From the NCBI RefSeq assembly GCF_000292345.1, contig NZ_ALOU01000077.1, positions 1-33,812 on the forward strand: a stretch of DNA of 33,812 bases, in the 5' to 3' direction. This DNA is from Cupriavidus sp. BIS7. GTDB taxonomy: Bacteria; Pseudomonadota; Gammaproteobacteria; Burkholderiales; Burkholderiaceae. The notes under the pieces are model-generated. The model was not told the origin of the DNA and did no database searches. It saw only the letters and a program-made list of their open reading frames with translations. Numbering within the stretch: position 1 is the first letter of the stretch; every line of letters starts with the position of its first letter. The translations under genes and the position numbers were made by a program. Below, piece by piece: positions 1 through 8,660 of the stretch.

Positions 1-6
1 ATCCCC

Positions 7-37
7 AAAACCCCCAGCCCCAAAAGCTGGGGGTTTT
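7..37 (+). terminator. Intrinsic terminator of an upstream gene
   Basis: A perfect inverted repeat, CCCCCAGC (11-18) and GCTGGGGG (26-33), is flanked by AAAA on the left and TTTT on the right. It reads as a GC-rich stem with a U-tract and could work in both directions. The gene it ends lies outside the window. Confidence 0.8.
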
Positions 38-123
38 GCTTTTGCGCGAGCGCAATCGATTTCAGGGCCGATCGATCGCCGTGTATGCCACCTCGGTCGA
101 TCTTCTCCGCAGAACTCAGGCAG

Positions 124-157
124 AAAAGGCCCTCGCTGATCCGCGAGGGCCTTTTTT
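124..157 (+). terminator. Second intrinsic terminator
   Basis: The arms GGCCCTCGC (128-136) and GCGAGGGCC (143-151) form a perfect 9-bp stem around a 6-nt loop. AAAA precedes it and TTTTTT (152-157) follows. It lies about 100 bp after the first terminator with no convincing gene between, so it is either a back-up terminator or ends a short untranslated RNA. Confidence 0.85.
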
Positions 158-883
158 ATTGTTGCAAACGGCGCAACGACGGATGTCACTGTCCTGTCAG
201 TGCAAAACACCGTCTCGCCAATGTGCAAACTAGCGCGAAAAAGCCCCCGATCATGCGCGATTCGCCACGCTATGCCCCAGAATGGAAGTATTTCACCGCA
301 TTACAAGCGAATTTCGGTGATCCCGATTTATCTACAAACTGGTAGGATGGCGGGCTATTGGCAGCATGCTTATTGAACTGTTTCGCGACGCTGCTGCTCA
401 AATGCTGCATTGCCGCAGAGCTGTGACAGCGCGTCTGGGGAGGACGACGCTGTCAGCGCCTTGAGAGATCAGGGCGATCGCCTGCGTCGCAAACATTACC
501 GTTGATGCCATCGTCTGCAAACATCGGCAATACCGATTATTGTTGCGACCGATGAGGCGAAGCCCGCACAGATCGGGACACGGCTCGCGCGAATAACGGT
601 AAGACCGGCAATCGAAGATAATGCAGGACAGTTCAGAATACGGGGAGCAGGGTCGGCCCGTAGGCCACTCTGCTGCCGGACGCGTCAGCGCGTCCGGTGT
701 TGTGTTTCGAGGCCAGCAATCTGGCGAAAGCAGGGGCCCATGGCGATGACAGTCTGCTGAACCTGATAACCACATGTGCCGTTGTTCGGGCACGCCAATT
801 GCGTCCGCGCACATCGCCGTGACGTCCGCCTGGCTGACCAGGCTCAAGAAGAACCATTCCGTTTCATCCTCGAGGAAATCGCT
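158..883. other. Gene-free leader region upstream of the RND efflux operon
   Basis: No open frame here has a ribosome binding site with convincing codon use, so I see no gene. It contains an inverted repeat TGACAGCG/CGCTGTCA (424-431/448-455), a 10-bp palindrome GGCGATCGCC (473-482), CAATA-N5-TATTG (528-542) and a strong hairpin at 676-697. The efflux promoter and operator probably lie here, but no clear -35/-10 pair could be picked. No regulator gene is encoded next to the operon. Confidence 0.5.
676..707 (+). terminator. Hairpin with weak T-rich tail in the efflux leader
   Basis: CCGGACGCG (676-684) and CGCGTCCGG (689-697) form a perfect 9-bp stem with a TCAG loop, followed by TGTTGTGTTT. 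The tail is T-rich but interrupted. It lies 177 bp before the first efflux gene, so it may end a short RNA, act as a leader attenuator, or be an unrelated repeat. Confidence 0.4.
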
Positions 884-2047
884 ATGCAAGCAATGCGCGC
901 CAGGCGTGCTTTGATTCCAGGCCTGCTGGCTGTTGCCGTAACAGTGCTCTCCGCCTGCGGCAAGGATAACAAGCCGCCCGTGGCACAGACGCCTGAAGTG
1001 AAAGTCGTCACGCTGAAGGACGAAACAGTGACGCTGGACTCGTCGCTGCCGGGGCGCACCACGCCCTACCGGATCGCAGAAGTTCGCCCGCAGGTCAATG
1101 GCATCCTCCAGAAGCGCCTGTTTGTGGAGGGCAGCGATGTAAAGCAGGGCCAGCAGCTCTACCAGATCGACCCGTCCACCTATGAGGCAACTGCGAAGAG
1201 CGCCGAGGCCAACCTCGAGTCGGCGCGACTGCTTGCAGAGCGCTACGGCAGGCTGGTCGGCGAAGAGGCCGTCAGCAAGCAGCAGTACGCGGAAGCGCAG
1301 GCCTCCTATCTGCAGGCCAAGGCCGCGGTGGACCAGGCGCATATCAATCTGCGCTATACCAAGGTCCTGTCGCCGATATCGGGCCGCATCAGCCGCTCGC
1401 TGGTAACGGAGGGCGCGCTGGTAACCAGCGGCCAGGCCAATGCGCTGGCGACGATCCAGCAACTCGATCCGATTTTTGTCGACGTGACGCAGCCGTCGTC
1501 GGCAATCCTGCGCCTGCGCAAGGAGCTTGCCAACGGGCAACTGCAGGGCGCCGGCGCGAATGCGGCCAAGGTCACGCTGCAGCTTGAGGATGGCAGCATC
1601 TACTCCGAGCCGGGGCGCCTCGAATTCTCGGAAGTGGCCGTCGACCAGGGCACAGGATCGGTGACGCTGCGCGCCGTATTCCCGAATCCGCGCCACGAGT
1701 TGCTGCCCGGTATGTTCGTCCACGCTAGGCTGGCTGAAGGCGTCAAGACATCCGCGATCCTGGCGCCGCAGCGCGGCGTCACGCGTGATCTGAAGGGCCA
1801 GGCGACTTCTCTGGTCGTCAACGCCAACAACGAGGTGGAACAGCGCATCCTCTCGACGGACCGCACGGTAGGCGACAAGTGGCTCGTCACCACGGGCCTC
1901 AAGGCCGGGGATCGCGTGATTGTTGAAGGACTGCAGTTTGTCCGCCCGGGCGCCAAGGTGAAGGCGACCGAGGCCGATGCCGCGACGGCGGGTGCCGTGG
2001 CCGCATCCGGTCCGACTGCAGCGTCGGCTCCCGCAGCCAAGTCCTGA
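884..2047 (+). CDS. RND efflux periplasmic adaptor (membrane fusion) lipoprotein
   Basis: This is the AcrA/MexA-type adaptor that links the inner-membrane RND pump to the outer-membrane channel. The protein has 388 residues, normal for the family. A lipoprotein signal is visible: basic start, hydrophobic core, lipobox LSAC with the modified Cys at 25. The 'GRTTPYRIAEVRPQVNGIL' stretch is the first barrel/lipoyl half and is followed by an Ala/Gln-rich hairpin at about 95-150 ('YGRLVGEEAVSKQQYAEAQA') that should contact the channel. The C-terminus is an Ala-rich tail. The ATG at 884 follows GAGGAA with 6-nt spacing; the frame is open further upstream but that part has no signal or start context. 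It is first of three genes, 26 bp before the pump. Family is certain; substrate and an exact name (acrA, mexA, bpeA) cannot be read from sequence. Confidence 0.95.
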   Translation: MQAMRARRALIPGLLAVAVTVLSACGKDNKPPVAQTPEVKVVTLKDETVTLDSSLPGRTTPYRIAEVRPQVNGILQKRLFVEGSDVKQGQQLYQIDPSTYEATAKSAEANLESARLLAERYGRLVGEEAVSKQQYAEAQASYLQAKAAVDQAHINLRYTKVLSPISGRISRSLVTEGALVTSGQANALATIQQLDPIFVDVTQPSSAILRLRKELANGQLQGAGANAAKVTLQLEDGSIYSEPGRLEFSEVAVDQGTGSVTLRAVFPNPRHELLPGMFVHARLAEGVKTSAILAPQRGVTRDLKGQATSLVVNANNEVEQRILSTDRTVGDKWLVTTGLKAGDRVIVEGLQFVRPGAKVKATEADAATAGAVAASGPTAASAPAAKS

Positions 2048-2073
2048 ACGGGACCGACGTATGAGGATTTGCC

Positions 2074-5000
2074 ATGTCTAATTTCTTCATCGAACGGCCG
2101 ATTTTTGCCTGGGTGATCGCACTGGTCATCATGCTGGCCGGCGTGCTCTCGATACGGGCCCTGCCGATCAACCAGTACCCGGCGATCGCGCCGCCCACCA
2201 TTGCAATCTCCGTGACCTACCCGGGCGCTTCGGCGCAGACCGTGCAGGATACGGTGGTGCAGGTGATCGAGCAGCAGCTGAACGGCCTGGACGGCCTGCG
2301 TTACATTTCGTCGGAGTCGAACTCCGACGGCAGCATGACCATCACGGTCACGTTCGAGCAGGGCACCAACCCCGATATCGCACAGGTGCAGGTCCAGAAC
2401 AAGCTGGCTCTGGCCACGCCGCTGTTGCCGCAGGAAGTGCAGCAGCAGGGTATTCGCGTGACCAAGTCGGTGCGTAACTTCCTGCTGATCGTGGGTCTGA
2501 TTTCGACGGACCCCAGCATGACGCGGGAAGATCTGTCGAACTACATCGTGTCGAACATCCAGGACCCGCTCTCGCGTACCGCGGGCGTGGGTGACTTCCA
2601 GGTGTTCGGCTCGCAGTATGCGATGCGGATCTGGCTGGACCCGGCCAAGCTCAACAGCTATCAGCTTGCGCCGCTCGACGTGAGCAACGCGATCAAGGCG
2701 CAGAACGTCCAGGTGGCCTCGGGCCAGCTTGGCGGCCTGCCCGCCGTGCGCGGCCAGCAGCTGAACGCGACGGTGATCGGCAAGACGCGCCTGCAGACGG
2801 CTGAGGAGTTCGGCAACATCCTGCTGAAGGTCAACCCCGATGGCTCGCAAGTGCGCCTGAAGGACGTGGCCGAAGTGGGTCTGGGCGGCCAGGACTACAC
2901 GATCAACGCGCAGTACAACGGTCGACCAGCATCGGGTATTGCAATTCGCCTGGCATCGGGTGCCAACGCACTGCAGACGGTCAAGAACATCCGTAACACG
3001 CTGGGCCAGCTTGAACCGACGTTCCCGCCGGGCATCAAGGTGGTGTTCCCGTACGACACAACGCCGGTGATTGCAGACTCGATCCACGAAGTGGTCAAGA
3101 CGCTGCTCGAAGCCATCGTGCTCGTGTTCCTGGTGATGTACCTGTTCCTGCAGAACTTCCGCGCCACGCTGATCCCGACGATCGCCGTGCCGGTGGTGCT
3201 GCTTGGCACGTTCGGTGTGCTGGCCGCGTTTGGCTACTCGATCAACACACTGACGATGTTCGGCATGGTGCTGGCCATCGGTCTGCTGGTTGACGATGCG
3301 ATCGTGGTGGTCGAAAACGTCGAGCGGGTGATGGCGGAGGACGGCCTCGGGCCGAAGGAAGCGGCACGCAAATCGATGGGGCAGATCCAGGGCGCGCTGG
3401 TCGGTATCGCACTGGTGCTGTCTGCCGTGTTCCTGCCGATGGCGTTCTTCGGCGGCTCCACCGGCGTGATCTACCGTCAGTTCTCGATCACGATCGTTTC
3501 GGCGATGGTGCTGTCGGTGCTCGTGGCGCTGATCCTGACCCCCGCGCTTTGCGCGACCATGCTCAAGCCCATCGAGAAGGGCGACCATGGCGAACACAAG
3601 CAAGGCTTCTTCGGCTGGTTCAACCGCAGCTTCATCAAGTCGACGCAGAGCTACGAGCGTGGTGTGGTGAGCATTCTCAAGCGCCGCGCACCGTTCCTGC
3701 TTCTCTATGTGGCGATCGTGGTGGCGATGGGCTTCCTGTTCACGCGCATCCCGACCTCGTTCCTGCCGGAAGAAGACCAGGGCGTGCTCTATGCACAGGT
3801 CCAGACACCACCCGGTTCCTCGTCCGAGCGTACGCAGGCAGTGCTGAAGCAGATGCGTAACTACCTGCTGAACGACGAAGGCAAGATCGTGGAGTCGCTC
3901 TTCACCGTGAACGGCTTCAACTTTGCCGGCCGCGGCCAGAGTTCGGGCCTCGCGTTCATCCTGCTCAAGCCGTTCAAGGATCGCGAAGGCGCATCCACGA
4001 GCGTGTTCGACCTGACCAAGCGCGCGCAGGCCAAGTTCAGCACGTTCCGTGATTCGCTGGCGTTCGCTTTCGCGCCGCCCGCCGTGCAGGAACTCGGTAA
4101 CGCCACCGGCTTTGACTTCTACATGCAGGACCAGGCCGGTCTGGGGCATCAGGCACTGATGGACGCGCGCAACAAGTTCCTGTCGCTCGCGGCCAAGAAT
4201 CCTGCACTGCAGCGCGTGCGCCCGAACGGCCTCAACGACGAGCCGCAGTACGTCCTTGAAATCGACGATGAACGCGCGCGTGCGCTCAGCGTCTCGCTGG
4301 CGGACATCAACAGCACGGTCTCGATCGCCTGGGGCTCCAGCTACGTGAACGACTTCATCGACCGGGGCCGCGTCAAGCGCGTGTACCTGCAAGGCCGGCC
4401 GAACTCGCGCATGTCGCCGGAGGATCTCAACAAGTGGTTCGTGCGTAACGACAAGGGCGAAATGGTGCCGTTCTCGTCGTTCGCCACGGGCAAGTGGGGA
4501 TATGGGTCGCCGAAGCTGCAGCGCTACAACGGTGTGCCGGCGGTGGAAATCCTCGGTGAACCGGCGCCGGGCAAGAGCTCGGGCGAAGCGATGAAGGCCG
4601 TCGAGGAAATCATGAAGCAGATGCCCCCCGGCATCGCCTATTCCTGGACCGGCCTGTCATTTGAAGAGCGATTGTCCGGCTCGCAGGCACCCGCGCTGTA
4701 CGCGTTGTCCCTGCTGGTGGTGTTCCTCTGTCTGGCAGCGCTGTACGAAAGCTGGTCGATTCCGTTCTCTGTGATGCTGGTGGTGCCGCTCGGCGTGATC
4801 GGCGCGCTGCTGGCGACGATTGCGCGTGGCCTGTCGAACGACGTGTTCTTCCAGGTGGGTCTGCTGACCACCGTGGGCCTGTCCGCCAAGAACGCAATTC
4901 TGATCGTGGAATTCGCGAAGGACCTGCACGACCACGGCAAGAGCCTTGTCGAAGCTGCGGTGGAAGCGTGCCGGATGCGTCTGCGTCCGATCATCATGAC

Positions 5001-5220
5001 GTCGATGGCGTTCATGCTCGGCGTGTTCCCGCTGGCCGTGTCGCAAGGCGCGGGCGCGGGCAGCCAGCACGCAATCGGTACCGGCGTGATCGGCGGCATG
5101 ATCACCGCGACGGTCCTGGCCATCTTCTGGGTGCCATTGTTCTTCGTCGTGGTCAGCGCGATCAAGGAGCGGCGCCGCAAGTCCGATTCGTCCTCCCTGG
5201 AGAAGGGAGCCCAAGCATGA
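2074..5220 (+). CDS. RND multidrug efflux pump, inner-membrane permease (AcrB/MexB type, HAE1)
   Basis: Proton-driven drug exporter that works as an inner-membrane trimer. At 1048 residues it is the standard AcrB length. The start 'SNFFIERPIFAWVIALVIM' is the family's first membrane helix. The proton-relay residues are in place: Asp407 and Asp408 in 'GLLVDDAIVVVENVERVM' and Lys939 in 'VGLSAKNAILIVEFAKD', almost the AcrB numbering (407, 408, 940). Twelve membrane helices are expected, with two large periplasmic loops after helices 1 and 7. The ATG follows GAGGA with good spacing, and the stop overlaps the start of the channel gene (ATGA), indicating translational coupling. These residues indicate the hydrophobic and amphiphilic drug (HAE1) subfamily rather than the metal (HME) subfamily. 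Substrates are not predictable. Confidence 0.97.
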   Translation: MSNFFIERPIFAWVIALVIMLAGVLSIRALPINQYPAIAPPTIAISVTYPGASAQTVQDTVVQVIEQQLNGLDGLRYISSESNSDGSMTITVTFEQGTNPDIAQVQVQNKLALATPLLPQEVQQQGIRVTKSVRNFLLIVGLISTDPSMTREDLSNYIVSNIQDPLSRTAGVGDFQVFGSQYAMRIWLDPAKLNSYQLAPLDVSNAIKAQNVQVASGQLGGLPAVRGQQLNATVIGKTRLQTAEEFGNILLKVNPDGSQVRLKDVAEVGLGGQDYTINAQYNGRPASGIAIRLASGANALQTVKNIRNTLGQLEPTFPPGIKVVFPYDTTPVIADSIHEVVKTLLEAIVLVFLVMYLFLQNFRATLIPTIAVPVVLLGTFGVLAAFGYSINTLTMFGMVLAIGLLVDDAIVVVENVERVMAEDGLGPKEAARKSMGQIQGALVGIALVLSAVFLPMAFFGGSTGVIYRQFSITIVSAMVLSVLVALILTPALCATMLKPIEKGDHGEHKQGFFGWFNRSFIKSTQSYERGVVSILKRRAPFLLLYVAIVVAMGFLFTRIPTSFLPEEDQGVLYAQVQTPPGSSSERTQAVLKQMRNYLLNDEGKIVESLFTVNGFNFAGRGQSSGLAFILLKPFKDREGASTSVFDLTKRAQAKFSTFRDSLAFAFAPPAVQELGNATGFDFYMQDQAGLGHQALMDARNKFLSLAAKNPALQRVRPNGLNDEPQYVLEIDDERARALSVSLADINSTVSIAWGSSYVNDFIDRGRVKRVYLQGRPNSRMSPEDLNKWFVRNDKGEMVPFSSFATGKWGYGSPKLQRYNGVPAVEILGEPAPGKSSGEAMKAVEEIMKQMPPGIAYSWTGLSFEERLSGSQAPALYALSLLVVFLCLAALYESWSIPFSVMLVVPLGVIGALLATIARGLSNDVFFQVGLLTTVGLSAKNAILIVEFAKDLHDHGKSLVEAAVEACRMRLRPIIMTSMAFMLGVFPLAVSQGAGAGSQHAIGTGVIGGMITATVLAIFWVPLFFVVVSAIKERRRKSDSSSLEKGAQA

Positions 5221-6692
5221 GAAAGACGATACTTTGGCTGGCCGCCGTGGCGGCACTGAGCGGCTGCAGCCTGATTCCCAAGTACGAACGCCCGGCGGCA
5301 CCCGTTGACGCCGCCTATCCGCAGGGAGGTGCGTATCTGCCTGCGACGGCCGGCACCCAATCGCCTGCGGCCGTCGATCTTGGCTGGCGCGAGTATTTTG
5401 CCGATCCGCGCCTGCGCGAGCTGATCCAGATCTCGCTGGAGAACAACCGCGATCTGCGCGTGGCCGTGCTGAACATGGATGCGTACCGTGCGCAGTACCG
5501 CATCCAGCGCGCCGACCTGTTTCCGCAGATCGACGCGGCCGCAGGCGCCACGCGGCAACGGGTGCCTGCCGATCTGTCGACGACTGGCCGGACCGTGATC
5601 AGCAGCCAGTATGGCGTGTCGCTGGGCACCACGGCGTGGGAGCTCGATCTGTTCGGCCGGCTGCGCAGCCTCAGCGAGGCGGCGTTCGAGCAGTACCTTT
5701 CGGGCGAAGAGGCGCGCCGCAGCACGCAGATCGCATTGGTGGCCAGTGTCGCCAATGCCTACCTGACGCTGCGCGCGGACGAGGCCCAACTGCAGGTCAC
5801 GAACGACACCCTCACGACGTACGATCGCACGTACAAGCTCACGCGCCGGCGTTTCGAGGAAGGCATCGCCTCGCGGCTGGAATTGCGTCAGTCGGAGACG
5901 CAGGTCGAGACGGCGCACGCATCGCTGGCGTTCTACACGCGCGCGGTGGCGCAAGACACCAATGCGTTGACGCTGTTGCTGGGCACGAGCATGCCGTCGA
6001 ACCTGCCCGATGGGCTTGGACTCGATCAGGCGCTCGTGGCTGAAGTACCGCCAGGCATGCCTTCGGATCTGCTGCAGAATCGTCCGGACATCCTTGCCGC
6101 GGAGCACCGGCTGAAGGCCGCCAACGCCGATATCGGGGCTGCCCGTGCGGCGTTCTTCCCGCGAATCACGCTGACGGCTACCGCTGGTACGGCCAGCAGG
6201 CAGCTATCCGATCTGTTCGCCGCGGGCCAGGGCACGTGGCTGTTTTCGCCGCAGATCGTGCTGCCGATCTTCACTGCCGGCAGCCTCAGTGCAAGCCTCG
6301 ATTACGCGAAGATCCAGAAGGACATCAACGTTGCCACGTACGAGCGGACAATCCAGGGAGCGTTCCGCGAGGTGGCCGATGGACTGGCTGCGCGCGGGAC
6401 ATTTTCGGACCAGGTCCAGGCACAGTTGCGGCTAGTGGAAGCGAGCCAGGATTACTTCAGGCTTGCGGAGCACCGTTACAGCACCGGCGTGGACAGCTAT
6501 CTGACCCTGCTCGATGCCCAGCGCCAGCTCTATAACGCGCAGCAGACGCTGATATCCGACCGTCTGAACCAGCTCACCAGCGAGGTGAACCTGTACAAGG
6601 CGCTCGGCGGTGGCTGGTACGACGTCACGCATACGCCTGACAGCGCGCCCGCAACTGGCAGCAGCACCAGCAGCAACCGTTCGGCGTCATAA
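5217..6692 (+). CDS. RND efflux outer-membrane channel lipoprotein (OprM/NodT family)
   Basis: Outer-membrane factor that completes the tripartite pump. The start is set by the ATGA overlap with the pump's stop and by AGAAGGGAG upstream; an in-frame extension further upstream lies inside the pump gene and lacks a signal. The 491-residue protein begins with a lipoprotein signal (LSGC, Cys17) followed by 'SLIPKYERPAAPV', a hallmark of OprM-like proteins. Two repeated outer-membrane-efflux domains follow (about 65-260 and 275-465), with 'LAWELDLFGR'-like and 'NRPDILAAEHRLKAANADIGAARA' motifs. The C-terminus is Ser/Thr-rich. It is the last gene of the operon, followed by a 12-bp repeat run and a terminator. 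Confidence 0.96.
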   Translation: MRKTILWLAAVAALSGCSLIPKYERPAAPVDAAYPQGGAYLPATAGTQSPAAVDLGWREYFADPRLRELIQISLENNRDLRVAVLNMDAYRAQYRIQRADLFPQIDAAAGATRQRVPADLSTTGRTVISSQYGVSLGTTAWELDLFGRLRSLSEAAFEQYLSGEEARRSTQIALVASVANAYLTLRADEAQLQVTNDTLTTYDRTYKLTRRRFEEGIASRLELRQSETQVETAHASLAFYTRAVAQDTNALTLLLGTSMPSNLPDGLGLDQALVAEVPPGMPSDLLQNRPDILAAEHRLKAANADIGAARAAFFPRITLTATAGTASRQLSDLFAAGQGTWLFSPQIVLPIFTAGSLSASLDYAKIQKDINVATYERTIQGAFREVADGLAARGTFSDQVQAQLRLVEASQDYFRLAEHRYSTGVDSYLTLLDAQRQLYNAQQTLISDRLNQLTSEVNLYKALGGGWYDVTHTPDSAPATGSSTSSNRSAS

Positions 6693-6732
6693 GCGTTACC
6701 CCAAGCGTTACCCCAAGCGTTGCCACAAGCGT
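6691..6732 (+). repeat. 12-bp tandem repeat at the end of the efflux operon
   Basis: AAGCGTTACCCC occurs at 6691-6702 and 6703-6714, a degenerate copy (AAGCGTTGCCAC) at 6715-6726 and a half copy at 6727-6732. The run begins inside the stop codon of the channel gene, just before the terminator. Confidence 0.9.
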
Positions 6733-6740
6733 CGCTTTCA

Positions 6741-6770
6741 CGGAGGCAGTCCCGGACTGCCTCCGTTTTT
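6741..6770 (+). terminator. Intrinsic terminator of the RND operon
   Basis: CGGAGGCAGT (6741-6750) pairs perfectly with ACTGCCTCCG (6756-6765) around a CCCGG loop, and TTTTT follows directly. It ends the efflux operon and also separates it from the converging DinB-family gene. Confidence 0.92.
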
Positions 6771-6803
6771 CATTCGGGGTTCCGATTCGTCTTGCGCAAT
6801 GCT

Positions 6804-7313
6804 TTAGCCGTGCTTGCGCCGCTGCGGTTCCTGCTCGTGCAGGAAGCGTGTGAAGGTCTCGCGCGGCGGCGCGATGCCGTTCTCCACGAGGATGCGACCG
6901 ATGCTGCCGCGGTGATAGCCGCCGTGCTGCAGCACATGCATCAGGATTTCCTCGCGCGACATGCTGCCGCGCTGGTCGTCGGTGAACACGAAGCCGATGC
7001 GTTCACCGTAGCGGTCGGCGGGCAGGCTGCTCACGTAGTCGACATACCACTGGTCGATCTCGACAACCTTCGGGCGCAGCACGTCCAGCGGCGGGATCTC
7101 GGCCGTATTGGGCGACCTGAAGCCGTGCGGGGTGTTTTCGAGATGGCCCTTGAAGATCTGGTCGATGACACGGATATGGCTCAGCAGGCGCATCACTTCG
7201 CGCCGCGCGTCGTCGGGTAGCCTGGCGGCTTCCTTGCCGAGCAGCGCATAGAGCTCGGCGTGCGACCAGGTCTTGAAGCTATAGAGCGAGTGGAACAGGT
7301 TCTTGAAGGGCAT
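6804..7313 (-). CDS. DinB-family (DinB/YfiT-like) putative metal-binding protein
   Basis: A 169-residue four-helix-bundle protein of the DinB superfamily. These proteins typically bind a divalent metal through three histidines; some are damage-induced and some are thiol transferases. The likely triad is His46 ('LLSHIRVID'), His130 and His134 ('VLQHGGYHRGSIG'), the HxxxH spacing being characteristic. The ATG at 7313 is preceded by AGGAGA with 5-nt spacing; the frame continues upstream without such support. It is divergent from the secreted protein gene at 7510 and converges on the RND operon. No LexA-like site was recognised. Actual substrate unknown. Confidence 0.88.
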   Translation of the reverse strand: MPFKNLFHSLYSFKTWSHAELYALLGKEAARLPDDARREVMRLLSHIRVIDQIFKGHLENTPHGFRSPNTAEIPPLDVLRPKVVEIDQWYVDYVSSLPADRYGERIGFVFTDDQRGSMSREEILMHVLQHGGYHRGSIGRILVENGIAPPRETFTRFLHEQEPQRRKHG

Positions 7314-7509
7314 TGGCGTCTCCTGCCGCACCTGCCGCATCGGGCAGTTGCCTGCCATCATGGCATGAACACGGGCGGCGCGACAGCGAGCCGCGAACCC
7401 TCGCGCGCAATCCGCCATGCTCAGGTTCGGCAGCGATCCGATCGGTGTCACGCACTCGTTAGGCGCGACTCAACTCTATACTCCCGGAACGTCAACCCGG
7501 GAGCGAGCG

Positions 7510-8556
7510 ATGCGCGGGGCAAGTTGGGGGCTTGTGGTCGTCGCAGTATTCCTGGGCCGAAACGCTGGTCGGCCTGTCACGCTGCCGGTCTCGAACGGCC
7601 TTGCGGGGGCGGTCATCTCCCGGACACGTCCGTTGATCTGGCCCGCATTGGTCGCACGGTGGCTGATATGGCTGTCGTTTGCCTTCGCCTTTCTGCCCGG
7701 CGCCGGGCAGGCCCAGGAGCTTGAGCCGCGCGCCTATTCAGCGGCCCCGGTCGGGACGCATTTTCTGCTTGGCACCTTTACAAGGCTCGGCGGTGATGTG
7801 CTGACCGACCCGTCTCTGCCGATTACCGACGTCAACGCCAAGATCGACATCTTTGCGGCCGGCTACCTGCAGGTGTTCGATCTGCTCGGCCGCACCGCGT
7901 CCATCGGCCTGGTGCTTCCGTTTTCCCGTGGCAATGTCTCGGGCCAGGTATTCGACGCAGCCAACCAGGTCTATCGTGCCGGCGTTGGCGACATGCGCGT
8001 GCGCCTTGCGGTCAATCTTCTGGGCGGCCCCGCTGCGACACCTGCCGAGTTCGTCAAGCATCCACCGGGGACGACCCTTGGCGCGAGCCTCACCGTGATC
8101 GCCCCCACCGGGCAATATCACCCGGATCGTCTCGTCAATGTCGGCACCAACAGATGGGCTGTCAAACCTGAACTTGGCCTTTCGCAGCCTTTCGGCAACT
8201 GGTTTGCCGAATCCTCCGCAGGGGTCTGGATCTTCGGCGACAACAACGACTTTCTCGGCGGCAAACATCGCAGCCAGTCGCCGATCGCGGTACTGCAATT
8301 TCATGGCGGGTATCAGTTCAGGCCTGGCTTCTGGCTCGCCGCGGATATTGGCTACTACGCCGGTGGCGACACCTCGGTCAATGGCATCGACAATGCGGAC
8401 CGGCAGAACAATACGCGCTACGGAATGACGGTTTCCGTGCCGATTGTGCCGGGCTGGTCGGCCAAGCTGAGCGCCTCCAAGGGACTGATCACGCGGGCCG
8501 GCGGCGATTTCAAGGCGATCTCGCTGACGGTGCAATACCAGTGGATCGACCACTGA
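7510..8556 (+). CDS. Outer-membrane transporter-like protein (phenol degradation MetA-pathway type)
   Basis: The protein has 348 residues. After an unusually long N-terminal stretch it has a hydrophobic segment ending 'AFLPGAGQAQELEPR', a signal-peptidase-like site, followed by a beta-rich mature part: 'RAYSAAPVGTHFLLGTFTRLGG', alternating strands with aromatic girdles, and a terminal 'AISLTVQYQWIDH' typical of an outer-membrane beta-barrel end. This resembles the 'transporter / Phenol_MetA_deg' family, thought to help hydrophobic compounds cross the outer membrane. The ATG at 7510 follows GGGAGCGAG. The roughly 65-residue signal region is longer than usual and contains two hydrophobic stretches; no later in-frame ATG exists, and TTG codons at 7633 and 7648 lack a Shine-Dalgarno. 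Family assignment is by overall pattern. Confidence 0.8.
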   Translation: MRGASWGLVVVAVFLGRNAGRPVTLPVSNGLAGAVISRTRPLIWPALVARWLIWLSFAFAFLPGAGQAQELEPRAYSAAPVGTHFLLGTFTRLGGDVLTDPSLPITDVNAKIDIFAAGYLQVFDLLGRTASIGLVLPFSRGNVSGQVFDAANQVYRAGVGDMRVRLAVNLLGGPAATPAEFVKHPPGTTLGASLTVIAPTGQYHPDRLVNVGTNRWAVKPELGLSQPFGNWFAESSAGVWIFGDNNDFLGGKHRSQSPIAVLQFHGGYQFRPGFWLAADIGYYAGGDTSVNGIDNADRQNNTRYGMTVSVPIVPGWSAKLSASKGLITRAGGDFKAISLTVQYQWIDH

Positions 8557-8613
8557 CGTGCCGCCCGTGACTGTCGCCCCGTGATCAACGCTGCAAGTCG
8601 TCCGACAACCGCC

Positions 8614-8619
8614 TATAAT
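8614..8619 (+). promoter_or_regulatory. -10 element TATAAT of the DHA2/MarR operon
   Basis: A consensus TATAAT lies 41 bp before the ATG of the exporter gene. The -35 at 17-bp spacing (CTGCAA, 8591-8596) is poor, suggesting a weak or activator-dependent promoter. The inverted repeats at 8629-8659 would cover the start site and early transcript. Confidence 0.55.
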
Positions 8620-8628
8620 GGTTTATTC

Positions 8629-8659
8629 GTTGATAAAGCAACTATTGATTGGGCAATAG
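8629..8659 (+). promoter_or_regulatory. Two tandem inverted repeats, likely MarR operator
   Basis: GTTG-ATAAAG-CAAC (8629-8642) is followed directly by CTATTG-ATTGGG-CAATAG (8642-8659), which ends one base before the ATG. Both have 6-bp spacers and their centres are 15 bp apart. The position between the -10 and the start codon is typical for a repressor, and the operon encodes a MarR protein. Binding is inferred. Confidence 0.55.
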
Positions 8660-8660
8660 A

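Noticed and set aside
38..123. tRNA or other structured RNA between the first two terminators
   Set aside because: No cloverleaf arms or CCA-like end could be aligned; only short self-complementary words (ATCGAT, CGATCGATCG) occur.
1600..4392. 930-codon open frame on the minus strand, antisense to the RND genes
   Set aside because: It is rich in His, Arg and Gln, has no recognisable domain or ribosome binding site, and mirrors the codon bias of the certain RND genes on the other strand.
4638..6107. 489-codon minus-strand frame over the pump and channel genes
   Set aside because: Antisense shadow without domain or ribosome binding site.
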